Below are positions 56,082 to 64,000 of a stretch of DNA of 64,000 nt, piece after piece. The translations under genes and the position numbers were made by a program. Source of the DNA: Leptofilum sp041748655 (GTDB lineage Bacteria > Chloroflexota > Anaerolineae > Promineifilales > Promineifilaceae). Below the pieces are notes generated by a model, which was given only the letters and a program-made list of their open reading frames with translations, did not search any database and was not told the origin of the DNA. The stretch's first letter is position 1. Each line of letters starts with the position of its first letter. The stretch is taken from assembly GCA_041748655.1 (NCBI GenBank), contig JBGTCV010000135.1, forward strand, positions 9,052 to 73,051. The letters run 5' to 3'.

Positions 56082-57710
56082 CTAATTTTGCGGGGCCAAA
56101 AAATACCGCGTACCCACCAGCCAGGCATCATCAGGTAGGGTGCGAATTTTGAATTGCGCCTCCAGCAACTTCAGTATTTGGTCTCGGTTATCGGATAAAT
56201 TGTCGTAGGATAATTCACTAATGTACAGATCGTTTTCGTTTAGCCGGGGCAGCCACGCCGCCGGTTCGGCCAACAACTCTGCCTGCGTTGCGGCAAAAAC
56301 AAGGGTGTCATCAGGCAGCTGTAGAAATATTCTGGGGAAGATTCCCTGGTAAACGCCATCAGCTACCACATGTTCGATTTTAGGGTCGGCTTGTGCCTGG
56401 AATAATTCCCTCTGTTCAGCCTGGACCCCTTGCCAAACCGTGACAATACCAGAGAGGAAAACGGCCGTTCCCACCAGCAACAGCAGCCGATATCTGGTGT
56501 GGGGCTGAACTAATCTCAGTAACAGAATGAGCAAAAAAGGGAAAAACGGCCACGCGGCGCTCATGTGCCGGGCCGTCATGGCGTGAACCGGGCTGATAAA
56601 CGTAAGGTACATAAGAATCGAAATGCCGCCAATCCAGGTAAAAAACAGCCCCACTTCGTAGCCGGTAAAATCATGGGTCTGCACAAAGTGGCGCAGGCGG
56701 GCCGGATTTTTCCACAAAGCCAACCCTACCCAGATAAGCAAAGAGAGCAGCAAGCAAAAAAGAATGAGCTGAACGACGGGCAGCGCCGTCCAAAATCCAG
56801 TGAAAGTATTCCCAACGGCGTACAGGCGCTGAAAAATGGCAATGGTCCCGCTTAGATATTTTGCCTCCAGCACCTGACGTCTGCTTAATTCCTGAATGGA
56901 GCTGTAAAATTGAGGATGCAGCAGGAAGGAGAGCAAGTAGCCGGCCGTTACGGCCGTTGCCACATACAGCGCCCGCTTAAAATCTCGCCGTACCAGCTTG
57001 AGCACAAATACTAACCCGGCACCAGCCACAATGAGAATAAAATGGTAATGGGTTAACGCCCCAGCGGCCGTGGCCAGCAGCAAAAGCAGCCATGGCTGCC
57101 AACCCAAAGCGCCATTTGGGGCCACAATCCGGGCAACCAGCCAGATGAAAAAGATGGTGCAAACGCCTAATAAACTGTACTGCCGGGCTTCGAGTACGGC
57201 CGTTAATACCGCCGGGCTAACAGACCAGATGAAGGTAACAATCAGCGCCTCAACGTCATCCTTCAGCGCATAACGCGCCAGCTGAAACAAACCCCAGGTG
57301 CCAACGGCTTGCAAAAGCATGTTCAGCGTTGGGCCTGTCCAGGCCTGAACGCCAAACAGCCAGGCCCACATGTGCAGCAGCCAAAAATAGAGCGGCGGGT
57401 GAATATCGCTCTCGGCCAAATCGCGAGCAATTTGCCGGAAGGAAAAAGGGGCGTCGATGGCAAACCATGCCTTCCATTCGCCAGCCGTCGCCCAATGATT
57501 CGCCGGGTAGACATTTTCCCGAAAAATGTGTTCAAAATCCCCCTGATGCCCCACTGCCGACAGGTAAGAAATGGTTTCATCGTGGGTAATCGTTGTTTTT
57601 TGCGCGGCCCAAGAAGCTTGCATGAAGGCAGCTATCAAAACAATCATGAAGAGAAGCCAATACGGCCGTTTAGCCACAAATTGTTTGATTGACAGCATGT
57701 TTTGTTTCAT
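56082..57710 (-). CDS. GT39/PMT_2-like membrane glycosyltransferase
   Basis: This 542-residue protein with about eleven spans has the expected first-loop acid pair in KTTITHDETISYLSAVG and the family's H-P-P-L-x-F stretch, SDIHPPLYFWLLHMWAWLFG. Further spans follow: TFIWSVSPAVLTAVLEARQY contains the second conserved EaRxY-like element. The C-terminal soluble end (ELLAEPAAWLPRLNENDLYI) is external. It likely moves a sugar from polyprenyl phosphate to a protein or lipid acceptor. It overlaps the methyltransferase gene by four bases (ATGA), which in turn overlaps the GT2 gene, giving one transcript. Confidence 0.85.
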   Translation of the reverse strand: MKQNMLSIKQFVAKRPYWLLFMIVLIAAFMQASWAAQKTTITHDETISYLSAVGHQGDFEHIFRENVYPANHWATAGEWKAWFAIDAPFSFRQIARDLAESDIHPPLYFWLLHMWAWLFGVQAWTGPTLNMLLQAVGTWGLFQLARYALKDDVEALIVTFIWSVSPAVLTAVLEARQYSLLGVCTIFFIWLVARIVAPNGALGWQPWLLLLLATAAGALTHYHFILIVAGAGLVFVLKLVRRDFKRALYVATAVTAGYLLSFLLHPQFYSSIQELSRRQVLEAKYLSGTIAIFQRLYAVGNTFTGFWTALPVVQLILFCLLLSLLIWVGLALWKNPARLRHFVQTHDFTGYEVGLFFTWIGGISILMYLTFISPVHAMTARHMSAAWPFFPFLLILLLRLVQPHTRYRLLLLVGTAVFLSGIVTVWQGVQAEQRELFQAQADPKIEHVVADGVYQGIFPRIFLQLPDDTLVFAATQAELLAEPAAWLPRLNENDLYISELSYDNLSDNRDQILKLLEAQFKIRTLPDDAWLVGTRYFLAPQN

Positions 57711-58618
57711 AGAGCAGGTTTTCTGGCATACACCGTAAACAAATCGCCAAAATTAAGGGGGACGGCTACGTGGCCCAACTTCAAGCCATTGACAACCCAG
57801 TTAGCCAACAGACCCAACGGGCGACTGAGCGCTCCTACGCGGGAGATGAGATAGTTGAGCCGCAGGTAGCGCCCTTCTGCGCCAGACCAAACCACTTCAA
57901 AGCCATTCTTCTCCAGCATGTGGCGCAATGTTTTCTGGCTAAAGTAGTGAATATGCATATCCATCAGCCAGGGCCAGCGTGGACCCATCAATTTGGCCAT
58001 CAGGCTGCTAATGTCCATGGTGTGGATGACGATCCAGCCGCCTGGCTTCAGCAGTTCATACGCTTTGCCAATCTCGCCAGACGGATCGGCAACGTGCTCA
58101 ATCACGTCCCACATCGTTACCACGTCGAACTGCTGGCCTGCCAGCTCCGGCGCATCTTGCGTGCCGTGAACCACGTCCAGCCCCTGCCGCTGGGCCACGG
58201 CGGCTGCCCAAGAGGATGGCTCTACGCCACACGCTTGCCAGCCAGCCTGAACGGCCGTTTCCACAAACACACCAATGTATGCGCCAACGTCTAGCAGGGA
58301 ACGGCCGTTGGCCTGCCCCACCCGCTTTTCCATCGAGCGCAAATGTTTTTGGAAGGTGAGGACACGCCCGACCCGTTCCTGGACGTAGGTTTCGTCGGTA
58401 ACGGCCGTATACGCCTCCAAAATCTCGTTCCCTGCCCAGCGCGGATTGGCATACACGTACCCACAGTGGCGGCACTGCACAATTTGCGCATGATGCCCAT
58501 AACCTGGATTGGTACAGGAAAACGCATCTACTTTTATTTGTTCTTGTGGCTGCATAGTGGCTGGAAACCGCACCGAAAAATCATCCGCGCCACATAAATT
58601 ACATTGCACATTAATCAT
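57707..58618 (-). CDS. Class I SAM methyltransferase with N-terminal zinc-ribbon
   Basis: This 303-residue protein has an N-terminal cysteine pair set VQCNLCGADDF and VQCRHCGYVYANPRW (four Cys, likely Zn), as in sugar-associated C- or O-methyltransferases. The SAM domain carries RSLLDVGAYIGVFVETAVQA (motif I), FDVVTMWDVIEHVADPSGEI (with DVIEH) and LLKPGGWIVIHTMD. The hallmarks DVIEH and LLKPGG are typical of Methyltransf_23 proteins in cell-surface glycan clusters. It overlaps its neighbours by four bases on both sides, so it should modify the same glycan or lipid-linked sugar. Confidence 0.88.
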   Translation of the reverse strand: MINVQCNLCGADDFSVRFPATMQPQEQIKVDAFSCTNPGYGHHAQIVQCRHCGYVYANPRWAGNEILEAYTAVTDETYVQERVGRVLTFQKHLRSMEKRVGQANGRSLLDVGAYIGVFVETAVQAGWQACGVEPSSWAAAVAQRQGLDVVHGTQDAPELAGQQFDVVTMWDVIEHVADPSGEIGKAYELLKPGGWIVIHTMDISSLMAKLMGPRWPWLMDMHIHYFSQKTLRHMLEKNGFEVVWSGAEGRYLRLNYLISRVGALSRPLGLLANWVVNGLKLGHVAVPLNFGDLFTVYARKPAL

Positions 58619-59367
58619 GATGAGGAAATTGGCACTTCTGGTCTTCGTGGTTCGCCACCCCGCAAGCGGCGAAAGGCCAGCCGCAGCAGCGTATACTGCG
58701 CCTTGATCACTTCATTGCGCGAAATTTTCGTCTGCCCTTTACGGCGATCTTCAAAAATAATGGGCACCTCCCCAATCTGCCAGCCGCGCCGCTGGCACAT
58801 AAACAGCATCTCCACCAAAAAGGAGTAGCCACTGGAGAAGATTCGTTCAAGCGGAATCGATTCCAGCACCTCGCGCCGATACAGCCGAAAACCGGCCGTA
58901 GCGTCTCGTGCCTTTAAACCCAGCAAGGAGCGAGCCACAAAGTTGGCCCCTTTGCTCAGGATCACCCGATTCCGGGAACAGTTGCGCTGCCCCCCACCTG
59001 GCACATAGCGCGAACCGATTACGACATGCTTTTGCCTGCTCAAAGCTATCATATCCGGGAGATAGCGTGGGTTGTGGGAAAAATCGGCATCCATCGTCAT
59101 AATGCGCCTGGCCCCGATGGCCAACGCCTGCTTGAAACCGGCAATATAGGCAGTGCCCAGCCCCAGCTTGCCGGGACGATGCACCACCAACACCCGACCA
59201 GGGTAATCGATTGCCCATTGATCGGCCAGCTTACCGGTACCATCGGGGGAATTATCATCGACCACAATCACACCAATGGCTACTGGCAAAGCCAACAACT
59301 GGGAGATAAGATCATCCAGGTTATCCGCTTCGTTATAAGTTGGTACAATTACAAAGCTGTCTGTCAT
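58615..59367 (-). CDS. GT2 polyprenol-phosphate mannose synthase-like glycosyltransferase
   Basis: This 250-residue enzyme of the DPM1 type loads a sugar onto polyprenyl phosphate at the cytoplasmic face. IVPTYNEADNLDDLISQL opens the family, VIVVDDNSPDGTGKLADQW carries the first Asp pair, and MTMDADFSHNPRYLPDMI has the DxD metal site. GSRYVPGGGQ and ISRNEVIKAQYTLLRLAF are the acceptor-region motifs. It has no C-terminal membrane segment, so it belongs to the soluble DPM1 group. It heads the overlapping set GT2-methyltransferase-GT39. Mannose is the usual sugar but is not proved. Confidence 0.92.
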   Translation of the reverse strand: MTDSFVIVPTYNEADNLDDLISQLLALPVAIGVIVVDDNSPDGTGKLADQWAIDYPGRVLVVHRPGKLGLGTAYIAGFKQALAIGARRIMTMDADFSHNPRYLPDMIALSRQKHVVIGSRYVPGGGQRNCSRNRVILSKGANFVARSLLGLKARDATAGFRLYRREVLESIPLERIFSSGYSFLVEMLFMCQRRGWQIGEVPIIFEDRRKGQTKISRNEVIKAQYTLLRLAFRRLRGGEPRRPEVPISSS

Positions 59368-59469
59368 AAATTACACCTTTTCGTAAAAATTGGCTGATTG
59401 TAACGGCTACTTTGCCACCAAACAACTATTATCGTTGGACATCTGTCCTAACCTCTGTCAGGAGTTCGC

Positions 59470-60192
59470 ATGACAACCCATTTTAAAGCTGTATTTTTTG
59501 ATCTGGATGGCACCCTGCGCATCCCATCTCCTTCCCCCACAGACGCCTTTATCCAGTTTGCTCGCTCACAGCAAATCCTTATTGATGAAGGAGCCGCCAG
59601 ACGTGTAAAAATTTGGGCACACCGCTTCTGGGGGCAAGACGACTTGCTCAAAAACGAGTGGGATCGCCTGGGGGAAGAGGCATTTTGGGTCAATTATTCG
59701 CGGCAACTGCTGGAAACGGTAGAGGCAACGGGTAATTTACAGGTTCAATCGCAGCAAGTGCGCGACTATTTTGGCAGCTCTTATGTGCCGCAGGTAGAGC
59801 TGGCAGCAGGTGCGGCCGAACTTCTGGCGGAGCTGAAATCAGCTGGCTACATTCTGGGGGTCATCTCTAATCGGTCACGGCCGTTTCATGATGTGTTGGC
59901 GCAGCTGGGCATTAACGATTGGTTTGATATGACGCTAGCGGCGGGAGAAATTGGGATTTGGAAGCCAAATCGGGCGATTTTCGACCATGTCCGCTCTTAT
60001 TTCCCGGCGCTGGCAGCAGCAGAGTGTCTGTACGTCGGCGATAATTATTTTGCGGATGGCGTTGGGGCCAGCGAGGCTGGGATGACGCCGATTATTTATG
60101 ATCCTGAAGCATTGTATGATGATCTGCCGTTTACCCGTATTCATGAATTGCGGCAGATTACGGCCGTATTAACTTCACAAACTCAGCTCTAG
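59470..60192 (+). CDS. HAD-superfamily hydrolase
   Basis: This 240-residue phosphatase has all HAD motifs: FFDLDGTLRIP (nucleophile D11, acid D13), VISNRSRPF (motif II Ser/Thr replaced by the N/R environment typical of a subgroup), the Lys region IGIWKPNRAIF, and the acidic motif IV YVGDNYFADGVGA. The cap is inserted between motif I and II (residues ~15-100, helical), as in subfamily I. It is divergent from the GT2 gene. Its substrate is undefined; a sugar phosphate or nucleotide is likely. Confidence 0.88.
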   Translation: MTTHFKAVFFDLDGTLRIPSPSPTDAFIQFARSQQILIDEGAARRVKIWAHRFWGQDDLLKNEWDRLGEEAFWVNYSRQLLETVEATGNLQVQSQQVRDYFGSSYVPQVELAAGAAELLAELKSAGYILGVISNRSRPFHDVLAQLGINDWFDMTLAAGEIGIWKPNRAIFDHVRSYFPALAAAECLYVGDNYFADGVGASEAGMTPIIYDPEALYDDLPFTRIHELRQITAVLTSQTQL

Positions 60193-60195
60193 ATC

Positions 60196-61329
60196 TCACC
60201 CACTGGAACCTTGTTTATCGTCAAAATCAATCAGGCCCCGCTGCAATGCCTCCTCCAGGGAGATACCTTGCATATTGTCGTTGGCGTCATCTGCGCTGGA
60301 TGTATCCCAAAAGGCATCTAATTCGGCCGTTTCCTTTAAGCGTACATTGGCCCCAGAAAGCAAATCCATCAATTCATCTGGGTCGATGTCTAAATAATCT
60401 GTCGCTGGCGGCGGTTCTTCCGCTGGGGGCGTTGGGGTGGGGTTAGGTGTGGGAGAAACGGCCGTTTCTGGTGCAGTAGCCACTTCCTCTACCACCTCTG
60501 GCACAATAGCAACAGGCGCTTTAGGCAAAGAGGGCAGCATAAGCCGTAATTCCTTAATGGCCCGCTGGGTAAACACCCAAATAGTACCAATCCGCCCTCG
60601 GCGCGCGGCCATATCGAAAAAGAGGGTCAAAAAATGGCTGCGCCCCACGTTGGCGCAGTAAAATTCAAAATCATCTCCCATATGATATTGCAAGGTAAAT
60701 GGTTCAGCAGCGCCCAACTCATCGGCCAACAAAAAGCTGTGGCTCAAGTTGTCGGCGACAATGCCCGTCAATTTTTTCAAATCAAATTGACGGCCGTCCC
60801 CTGCCGAAAACAAAATCTCGCCCACAGTCGAGGCCAACGTTAAATGCATCGCCCCGGTGTCCACCCGGAGCGAATCCAGGCGGCGCTGTAAATCATTGGA
60901 AACGGCCGTGGCAGACGCAGGCACAACAAGCTTGGGCGGTGGCAGGGTCACAGATTCCCCATGGAGCGCGGTGTGAACGGCCGTTAACACACTATCCGTA
61001 TCCAACGGCTTCTGAAAATACCGGTACACCCCCAAATCAGCCGCTTCCTTCTTGCCCTGATGTGAAGAATATGCCGTAATCATAATCACTGGCATCTCCC
61101 GGCCCAGCGCCCTCACCCGACGCACCAAGTCAAACCCACTCATTCCCGGCAAACGCACATCCGTAATCAACAAATCGAACTGCGACCGCCGCAGTTCTAG
61201 CAGCCCTTCTTCCGCCGAAGGCACAGCCAAAACTTCACAATCCTGGTTAGAAAGCTCCAGCATTGAGCGTAAAAACTCCAGCATCTCAAAATGATCGTCA
61301 ACGACTAAAATCTGTTTTGCATCAGCCAT
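60196..61329 (-). CDS. Receiver-domain protein with a C-terminal roadblock-like domain
   Basis: This 377-residue protein has a receiver at residues 1-120 (VDDHFEM, phospho-Asp D57 in LLITDVRLPGM, T in MITAYSS, K in YFQKPLD). A Pro-rich linker is followed by an alpha/beta domain at ~150-265: DTGAMHLTLASTVGEILFSA, LTGIVADNLSHSFLLADELG and FYCANVGRSHFLTLFFD. This resembles roadblock/LC7-like folds used as sensors with small GTPases. The C-terminal ~100 residues are disordered (Pro/Thr-rich, with acidic ends). A longer-range role in polarity or motility is possible but not shown. It is convergent with the HAD gene (3-base gap) and monocistronic. Confidence 0.75.
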   Translation of the reverse strand: MADAKQILVVDDHFEMLEFLRSMLELSNQDCEVLAVPSAEEGLLELRRSQFDLLITDVRLPGMSGFDLVRRVRALGREMPVIMITAYSSHQGKKEAADLGVYRYFQKPLDTDSVLTAVHTALHGESVTLPPPKLVVPASATAVSNDLQRRLDSLRVDTGAMHLTLASTVGEILFSAGDGRQFDLKKLTGIVADNLSHSFLLADELGAAEPFTLQYHMGDDFEFYCANVGRSHFLTLFFDMAARRGRIGTIWVFTQRAIKELRLMLPSLPKAPVAIVPEVVEEVATAPETAVSPTPNPTPTPPAEEPPPATDYLDIDPDELMDLLSGANVRLKETAELDAFWDTSSADDANDNMQGISLEEALQRGLIDFDDKQGSSG

Positions 61330-61633
61330 AATTAAATCCGTAACGTTTGCCGGAACTCAAGCAATAAAAACATCGTGCCAAAAAAACGGGTAAAAGGGTC
61401 TTGATTCCTTTAATATGCGCTCAATTCGGCACATTATAGGCTCTATCCTCATAATAAAACAAGTAGCCGATCGTAATATTTATCCCAATTTCGAACAAGC
61501 TCACTACCTTCAGATAATTCATCAAATATCTGACTCTCGCTACAAGATGATAAAGTCGGCTAACAATCCGTATAAAAAAGGGTCTGCAAATGCAGACCCT
61601 TTTCAAAATCACATAAAATTCAAATAGGTACTG
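61330..61633. other. 304-base gap with promoter region and bidirectional terminator
   Basis: It holds the upstream region of the response regulator gene and the terminator at 61576-61603. The rest is AT-rich with no visible gene or repeat. Confidence 0.5.
61576..61603. terminator. Rho-independent terminator after the opp operon
   Basis: AAAAGGGTCTGCA-AA-TGCAGACCCTTTT, a 13-bp perfect stem with T-tracts in both directions; on the minus strand it lies 31 bases after the oppF-type stop. Confidence 0.9.
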
Positions 61634-62716
61634 TTACACCACAACTATCTTAACATCATCAGGCAAATTTTCTCGCGTTAACTTGCTGGCGCCCTTTTCA
61701 CCCGTCTCCAATAACCAACAAGCTGCATAATGTTCCTGGCCATAATCCTTAAAAGGGGGTTCTTCTTGGGAACATCTATCAAAAGCTAGCGGACAGCGCG
61801 TATGAAAACGGCAGCCACTTGGCGGGTTGAGCGGACTGGGCACATCTCCTTCCAAAATAACCCGCTGCCGCTTCAGCGTCGGATCAGGAATCGGAATAGC
61901 AGACATTAACGCCTGGGTATAAGGATGCAGTGGGTCACGGTATAAATCATCTCGCGAAGCCATCTCAACCACTTTACCCAAATACATGACCCCGACGCGG
62001 TCGCTGAAATGTTCCACCACGCTTAGATTATGGGCAATAAACAGGTAAGTCAAGCCAAAATCTTTCTGCAGTTCGCGCAAAATGTTCAAAACCTGGGCTT
62101 GAATAGAAACATCCAATGCGGAAACTGGTTCATCACACACAATAAATTTCGGCCGTAAGGCCAAAGCGCGGGCAATACCAATGCGCTGCCGCTGCCCACC
62201 AGAAAACTCATGTGGATACCGCCGGGCATGATCCGCTCGCATACCAACGCGAGTTAACATCTCCACCACAATATCGTACCGCTCTTGTGAATTCTTATTG
62301 GTATGAATACGCAAACCTTCAGCAATACTTTCACCAATAGGCATACGAGGGTCCAAAGAGGAATATGGATCCTGGAAAATAATTTGAATATTCCGCCGCA
62401 TCTTCTTGAGTTCAGTTGCATTCAGATCAAACAAATTCTGGCCATCAAAAATTACACTGCCAGAAGTTGCCGGAATCAGTCGCAAAATCGTACGGCCGAT
62501 TGTCGTTTTGCCACAACCAGATTCACCAACCAGACCAAACGTTTCACCCTCATAGATGAAAAACGAAACATTATCAACAGCTTTCACCCATGCTTTAACC
62601 CGCTGTAACAGGCCAGCCCGAACCGGAAAATATTTAACAACGTTGTTAACCTCAAGCAGAATCCGTTTGTTTTGAGTCGCTTTCGCGCTGAGGTTTTTTT
62701 TGATTTCCTCTGCCAT
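61634..62716 (-). CDS. oppF: Oligopeptide/dipeptide ABC transporter ATPase (OppF-type)
   Basis: This 360-residue ATPase subunit has ABC motifs: Walker A LVGESGCGKTTIGRT, Q-loop IIFQDPYSSLDPRMPIG, signature EFSGGQRQRIGIARAL, Walker B KFIVCDEPVSALDVSIQAQV and H-loop YLFIAHNLSVVEHFS. The OppD/DppF-family C-terminal cysteine region LNPPSGCRFHTRCPLAFDRC could bind iron-sulfur. The start at 62716 (MAEEIKKNLS) follows GGAGAT. It begins one base after the oppD stop. It is the end of the operon: a terminator follows. Confidence 0.94.
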   Translation of the reverse strand: MAEEIKKNLSAKATQNKRILLEVNNVVKYFPVRAGLLQRVKAWVKAVDNVSFFIYEGETFGLVGESGCGKTTIGRTILRLIPATSGSVIFDGQNLFDLNATELKKMRRNIQIIFQDPYSSLDPRMPIGESIAEGLRIHTNKNSQERYDIVVEMLTRVGMRADHARRYPHEFSGGQRQRIGIARALALRPKFIVCDEPVSALDVSIQAQVLNILRELQKDFGLTYLFIAHNLSVVEHFSDRVGVMYLGKVVEMASRDDLYRDPLHPYTQALMSAIPIPDPTLKRQRVILEGDVPSPLNPPSGCRFHTRCPLAFDRCSQEEPPFKDYGQEHYAACWLLETGEKGASKLTRENLPDDVKIVVV

Positions 62717-62717
62717 C

Positions 62718-63722
62718 TTAAATCTCCGCTCCTTCTTCGTACAGCCAACAACGAACCTTACGATTAGGCCCAATCGACTTAAGTTCTGGCTCTTCTTCCG
62801 TACAGATTTCCAGGCTATTTTCTATTCTAGGCAGGCACCGGGGAGCAAATTTACACCCTTCCGGCAATTTGATAAGGTTGGGCACCGATCCGGGGATTGT
62901 CACCAAATCCTTTTCAGCCTGGCCCAGCACAGGGGTTGATCCAATTAAAGCGACCGTATATGGATGCTTCGGCGAGGCAAAAAGCTCAATAACAGGCGCC
63001 TCCTCAACAATACGACCCGCATACATCACCACCACCCGATCACACATTTCAGCCACAACACCCAGATCGTGTGTAATCAAAATAATCGATGTTTCCATCT
63101 TTGAGCGCAAATTACGCATCAAATCAAGAATCTGCGCCTGAATAGTTACATCCAAAGCCGTTGTAGGCTCGTCAGCAATCAGCAGCTCCGGCACACACGC
63201 CAACGCCATCGCAATCATCACACGCTGCGCCATACCGCCAGACATTTCATGCGGAAATGAATTCGCCCGCGATTCTGGCTCTGGAATACCAACCATACTT
63301 AACAGCTCCACAGCCCGCTTCTGCCCCGCTTCCTTACCCAAATCCTGATGGATAAACAAAACTTCAGAAAGTTGATCCCCCACCCTAAAAACTGGGTTCA
63401 AACAGCTTTGCGGCTGTTGAAAAATCATTGAAATTCGATTGCCCCGAATTTTAACCATCCGGGATTCTGGCAGCTGCAAAATATCTTCACTATCAAAAAT
63501 AATCTGCCCCTCAAGAATCTTGCCAGGCTGACCAACCAACCGCATAATTGAAAGAGAAGTCACGCTTTTACCGCAGCCAGACTCCCCAACAATACCCAAA
63601 ACCTCGCCACGCTTCACGTGAAAATCAATACCATCAACCGCTCGCACAATGCCAGACTCAGTAAAAAAATGAGTCTTGAGGCCTCTTACTTCAAGAATGT
63701 TATCTTTGCTATTTTTCTCCAC
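62718..63722 (-). CDS. oppD: Oligopeptide/dipeptide ABC transporter ATPase (OppD-type)
   Basis: This 334-residue ATPase has ABC motifs: Walker A IVGESGCGKSVTSLSIMR, Q-loop MIFQQPQSCLNPVFRVG, signature EMSGGMAQRVMIAMALA, Walker B ELLIADEPTTALDVTIQAQI and H-loop SIILITHDLGVVAEMCD. The C-terminal oligopeptide-type domain contains LPEGCKFAPRCLPRIENSLE and ends with the cysteine cluster. It is upstream of oppF with a 1-base gap and 28 bases after the permease stop. No ACGGCCGT site occurs in oppF-oppD. Confidence 0.94.
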   Translation of the reverse strand: MEKNSKDNILEVRGLKTHFFTESGIVRAVDGIDFHVKRGEVLGIVGESGCGKSVTSLSIMRLVGQPGKILEGQIIFDSEDILQLPESRMVKIRGNRISMIFQQPQSCLNPVFRVGDQLSEVLFIHQDLGKEAGQKRAVELLSMVGIPEPESRANSFPHEMSGGMAQRVMIAMALACVPELLIADEPTTALDVTIQAQILDLMRNLRSKMETSIILITHDLGVVAEMCDRVVVMYAGRIVEEAPVIELFASPKHPYTVALIGSTPVLGQAEKDLVTIPGSVPNLIKLPEGCKFAPRCLPRIENSLEICTEEEPELKSIGPNRKVRCWLYEEGAEI

Positions 63723-63750
63723 TTTCTATGCCTCTTCCCTAATGGATTGA

Positions 63751-64000
63751 TTACAATTTAAGTCTGGGGTCCAGGGCATCGCGCAAACCATCCCCCAGAT
63801 AGTTCACCGCCAACACCGTGATAAAAATCAACAAGCCCGGATACAGCGCCTTCCACGGCGCCGTGAACATATCCTTCTGCACATTTTGCAGCATGTTCCC
63901 CCATGTCGCCACCGGCTGCTGAATGCCAAACCCCAAGAAACTTAAGGCAGACTCCACCAGAATCACGCTGCCCAACCCCAACGTCGCGTTCACAATAATC
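63751..64000 (-). CDS. oppC: ABC transporter permease (OppC/DppC-type), C-terminal part
   Basis: The reading frame enters from beyond the window (the first visible codons continue IIVNATLGLGSVILVESALS). About 82 residues are seen: the end of the BPD_transp_1 domain with VESALSFLGFGIQQPVATWG, then a transmembrane helix LYPGLLIFITVLAVNYLGDG and LRDALDPRLKL at the C-terminus. This is the conserved end of DppC/OppC, part of the same operon as oppD/F. Confidence 0.93.
   Translation of the reverse strand, partial: IIVNATLGLGSVILVESALSFLGFGIQQPVATWGNMLQNVQKDMFTAPWKALYPGLLIFITVLAVNYLGDGLRDALDPRLKL

Noticed and set aside
1..64000. tRNA, rRNA or other structured RNA genes
   Set aside because: I scanned the larger gaps (357-505, 13687-13894, 26054-26581, 29286-29470, 42144-42300, 48509-48826, 48980-49244, 61330-61633) and saw no cloverleaf or known riboswitch core.

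Overview
The window is a gene-dense, moderately GC-rich chromosomal segment that reads like an uncultured Chloroflexota (Anaerolineae-like) bacterium. The lineage call is inference. It rests on a secreted beta-helix protein ending in YRIYLPLMTK (a tail I associate with this phylum), a compact Tad pilus operon led by a receiver-ATPase fusion, a long-form HPF, and repeated large multi-membrane GT-C glycosyltransferases. There are no rRNA or tRNA genes and no CRISPR array that I can see.

Layout. 0-5.7 kb: 3' end of comEA, a GT9 glycosyltransferase, a frameshifted secreted beta-helix protein, a fatty-acid desaturase, a RelE/HigB-type toxin-antitoxin pair and a small membrane protein. 5.8-23.5 kb: a catabolic region almost entirely on the minus strand. 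It holds hpaG-hpaE-hpaD for meta-cleavage of homoprotocatechuate, an IS remnant, a fused double cyclase, YciI, an esterase, FdrA/AllF and DUF1116/AllG (oxamate carbamoyltransferase-type subunits), an amidase, and the FAD and 2Fe-2S subunits of a molybdenum hydroxylase. The large catalytic subunit of that hydroxylase is missing, and a GxxExxY nuclease-like gene sits between the two subunits present. 23.8-33.4 kb, plus strand: a hybrid histidine kinase, a polyprenyl-phosphate sugar transferase, an O-antigen ligase, SCP2, an Fe-ADH, a DUF2723 membrane protein and a patatin. 33.5-42.9 kb: RarD, a lipoprotein, three complex-I/antiporter-like membrane proteins, Kbl, Nif3, a LMW phosphatase and HPF. 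43-51 kb: ComF, the Tad operon with a 50-residue Flp pilin, and a DegS/NarL-type two-component pair. 51-59.4 kb: four GT-C-type membrane proteins, a methyltransferase and a GT2 glycosyltransferase, the last three overlapping by 4 nt. 59.5-64 kb: a HAD hydrolase, a response regulator and the end of an oligopeptide ABC operon.

Two genome-wide signatures dominate. First, the palindrome ACGGCCGT (often AACGGCCGTT) occurs about 100 times by hand count where about one is expected; it lies mostly inside genes, in all reading frames, and is read as NGR, TAV or RPF/RPL. It is almost absent from three blocks. Second, many intergenic gaps carry short 'stuttering' repeats. These are degenerate reiterations of words such as CGCAGAG, AATCTGCG, AGTGGTTGGTGG, CAGTAATCAGTA, AATTGGGTAATT and CCAATCTCC, frequently arranged head-to-head as hairpins and placed at start or stop codons. 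One copy is inserted in-frame inside a membrane glycosyltransferase gene. A PD-(D/E)XK-like GxxExxY gene is bracketed by one repeat family in the middle of the hydroxylase operon. I regard this nuclease-repeat association and the HIP1-like palindrome as the best candidates for undescribed biology here.
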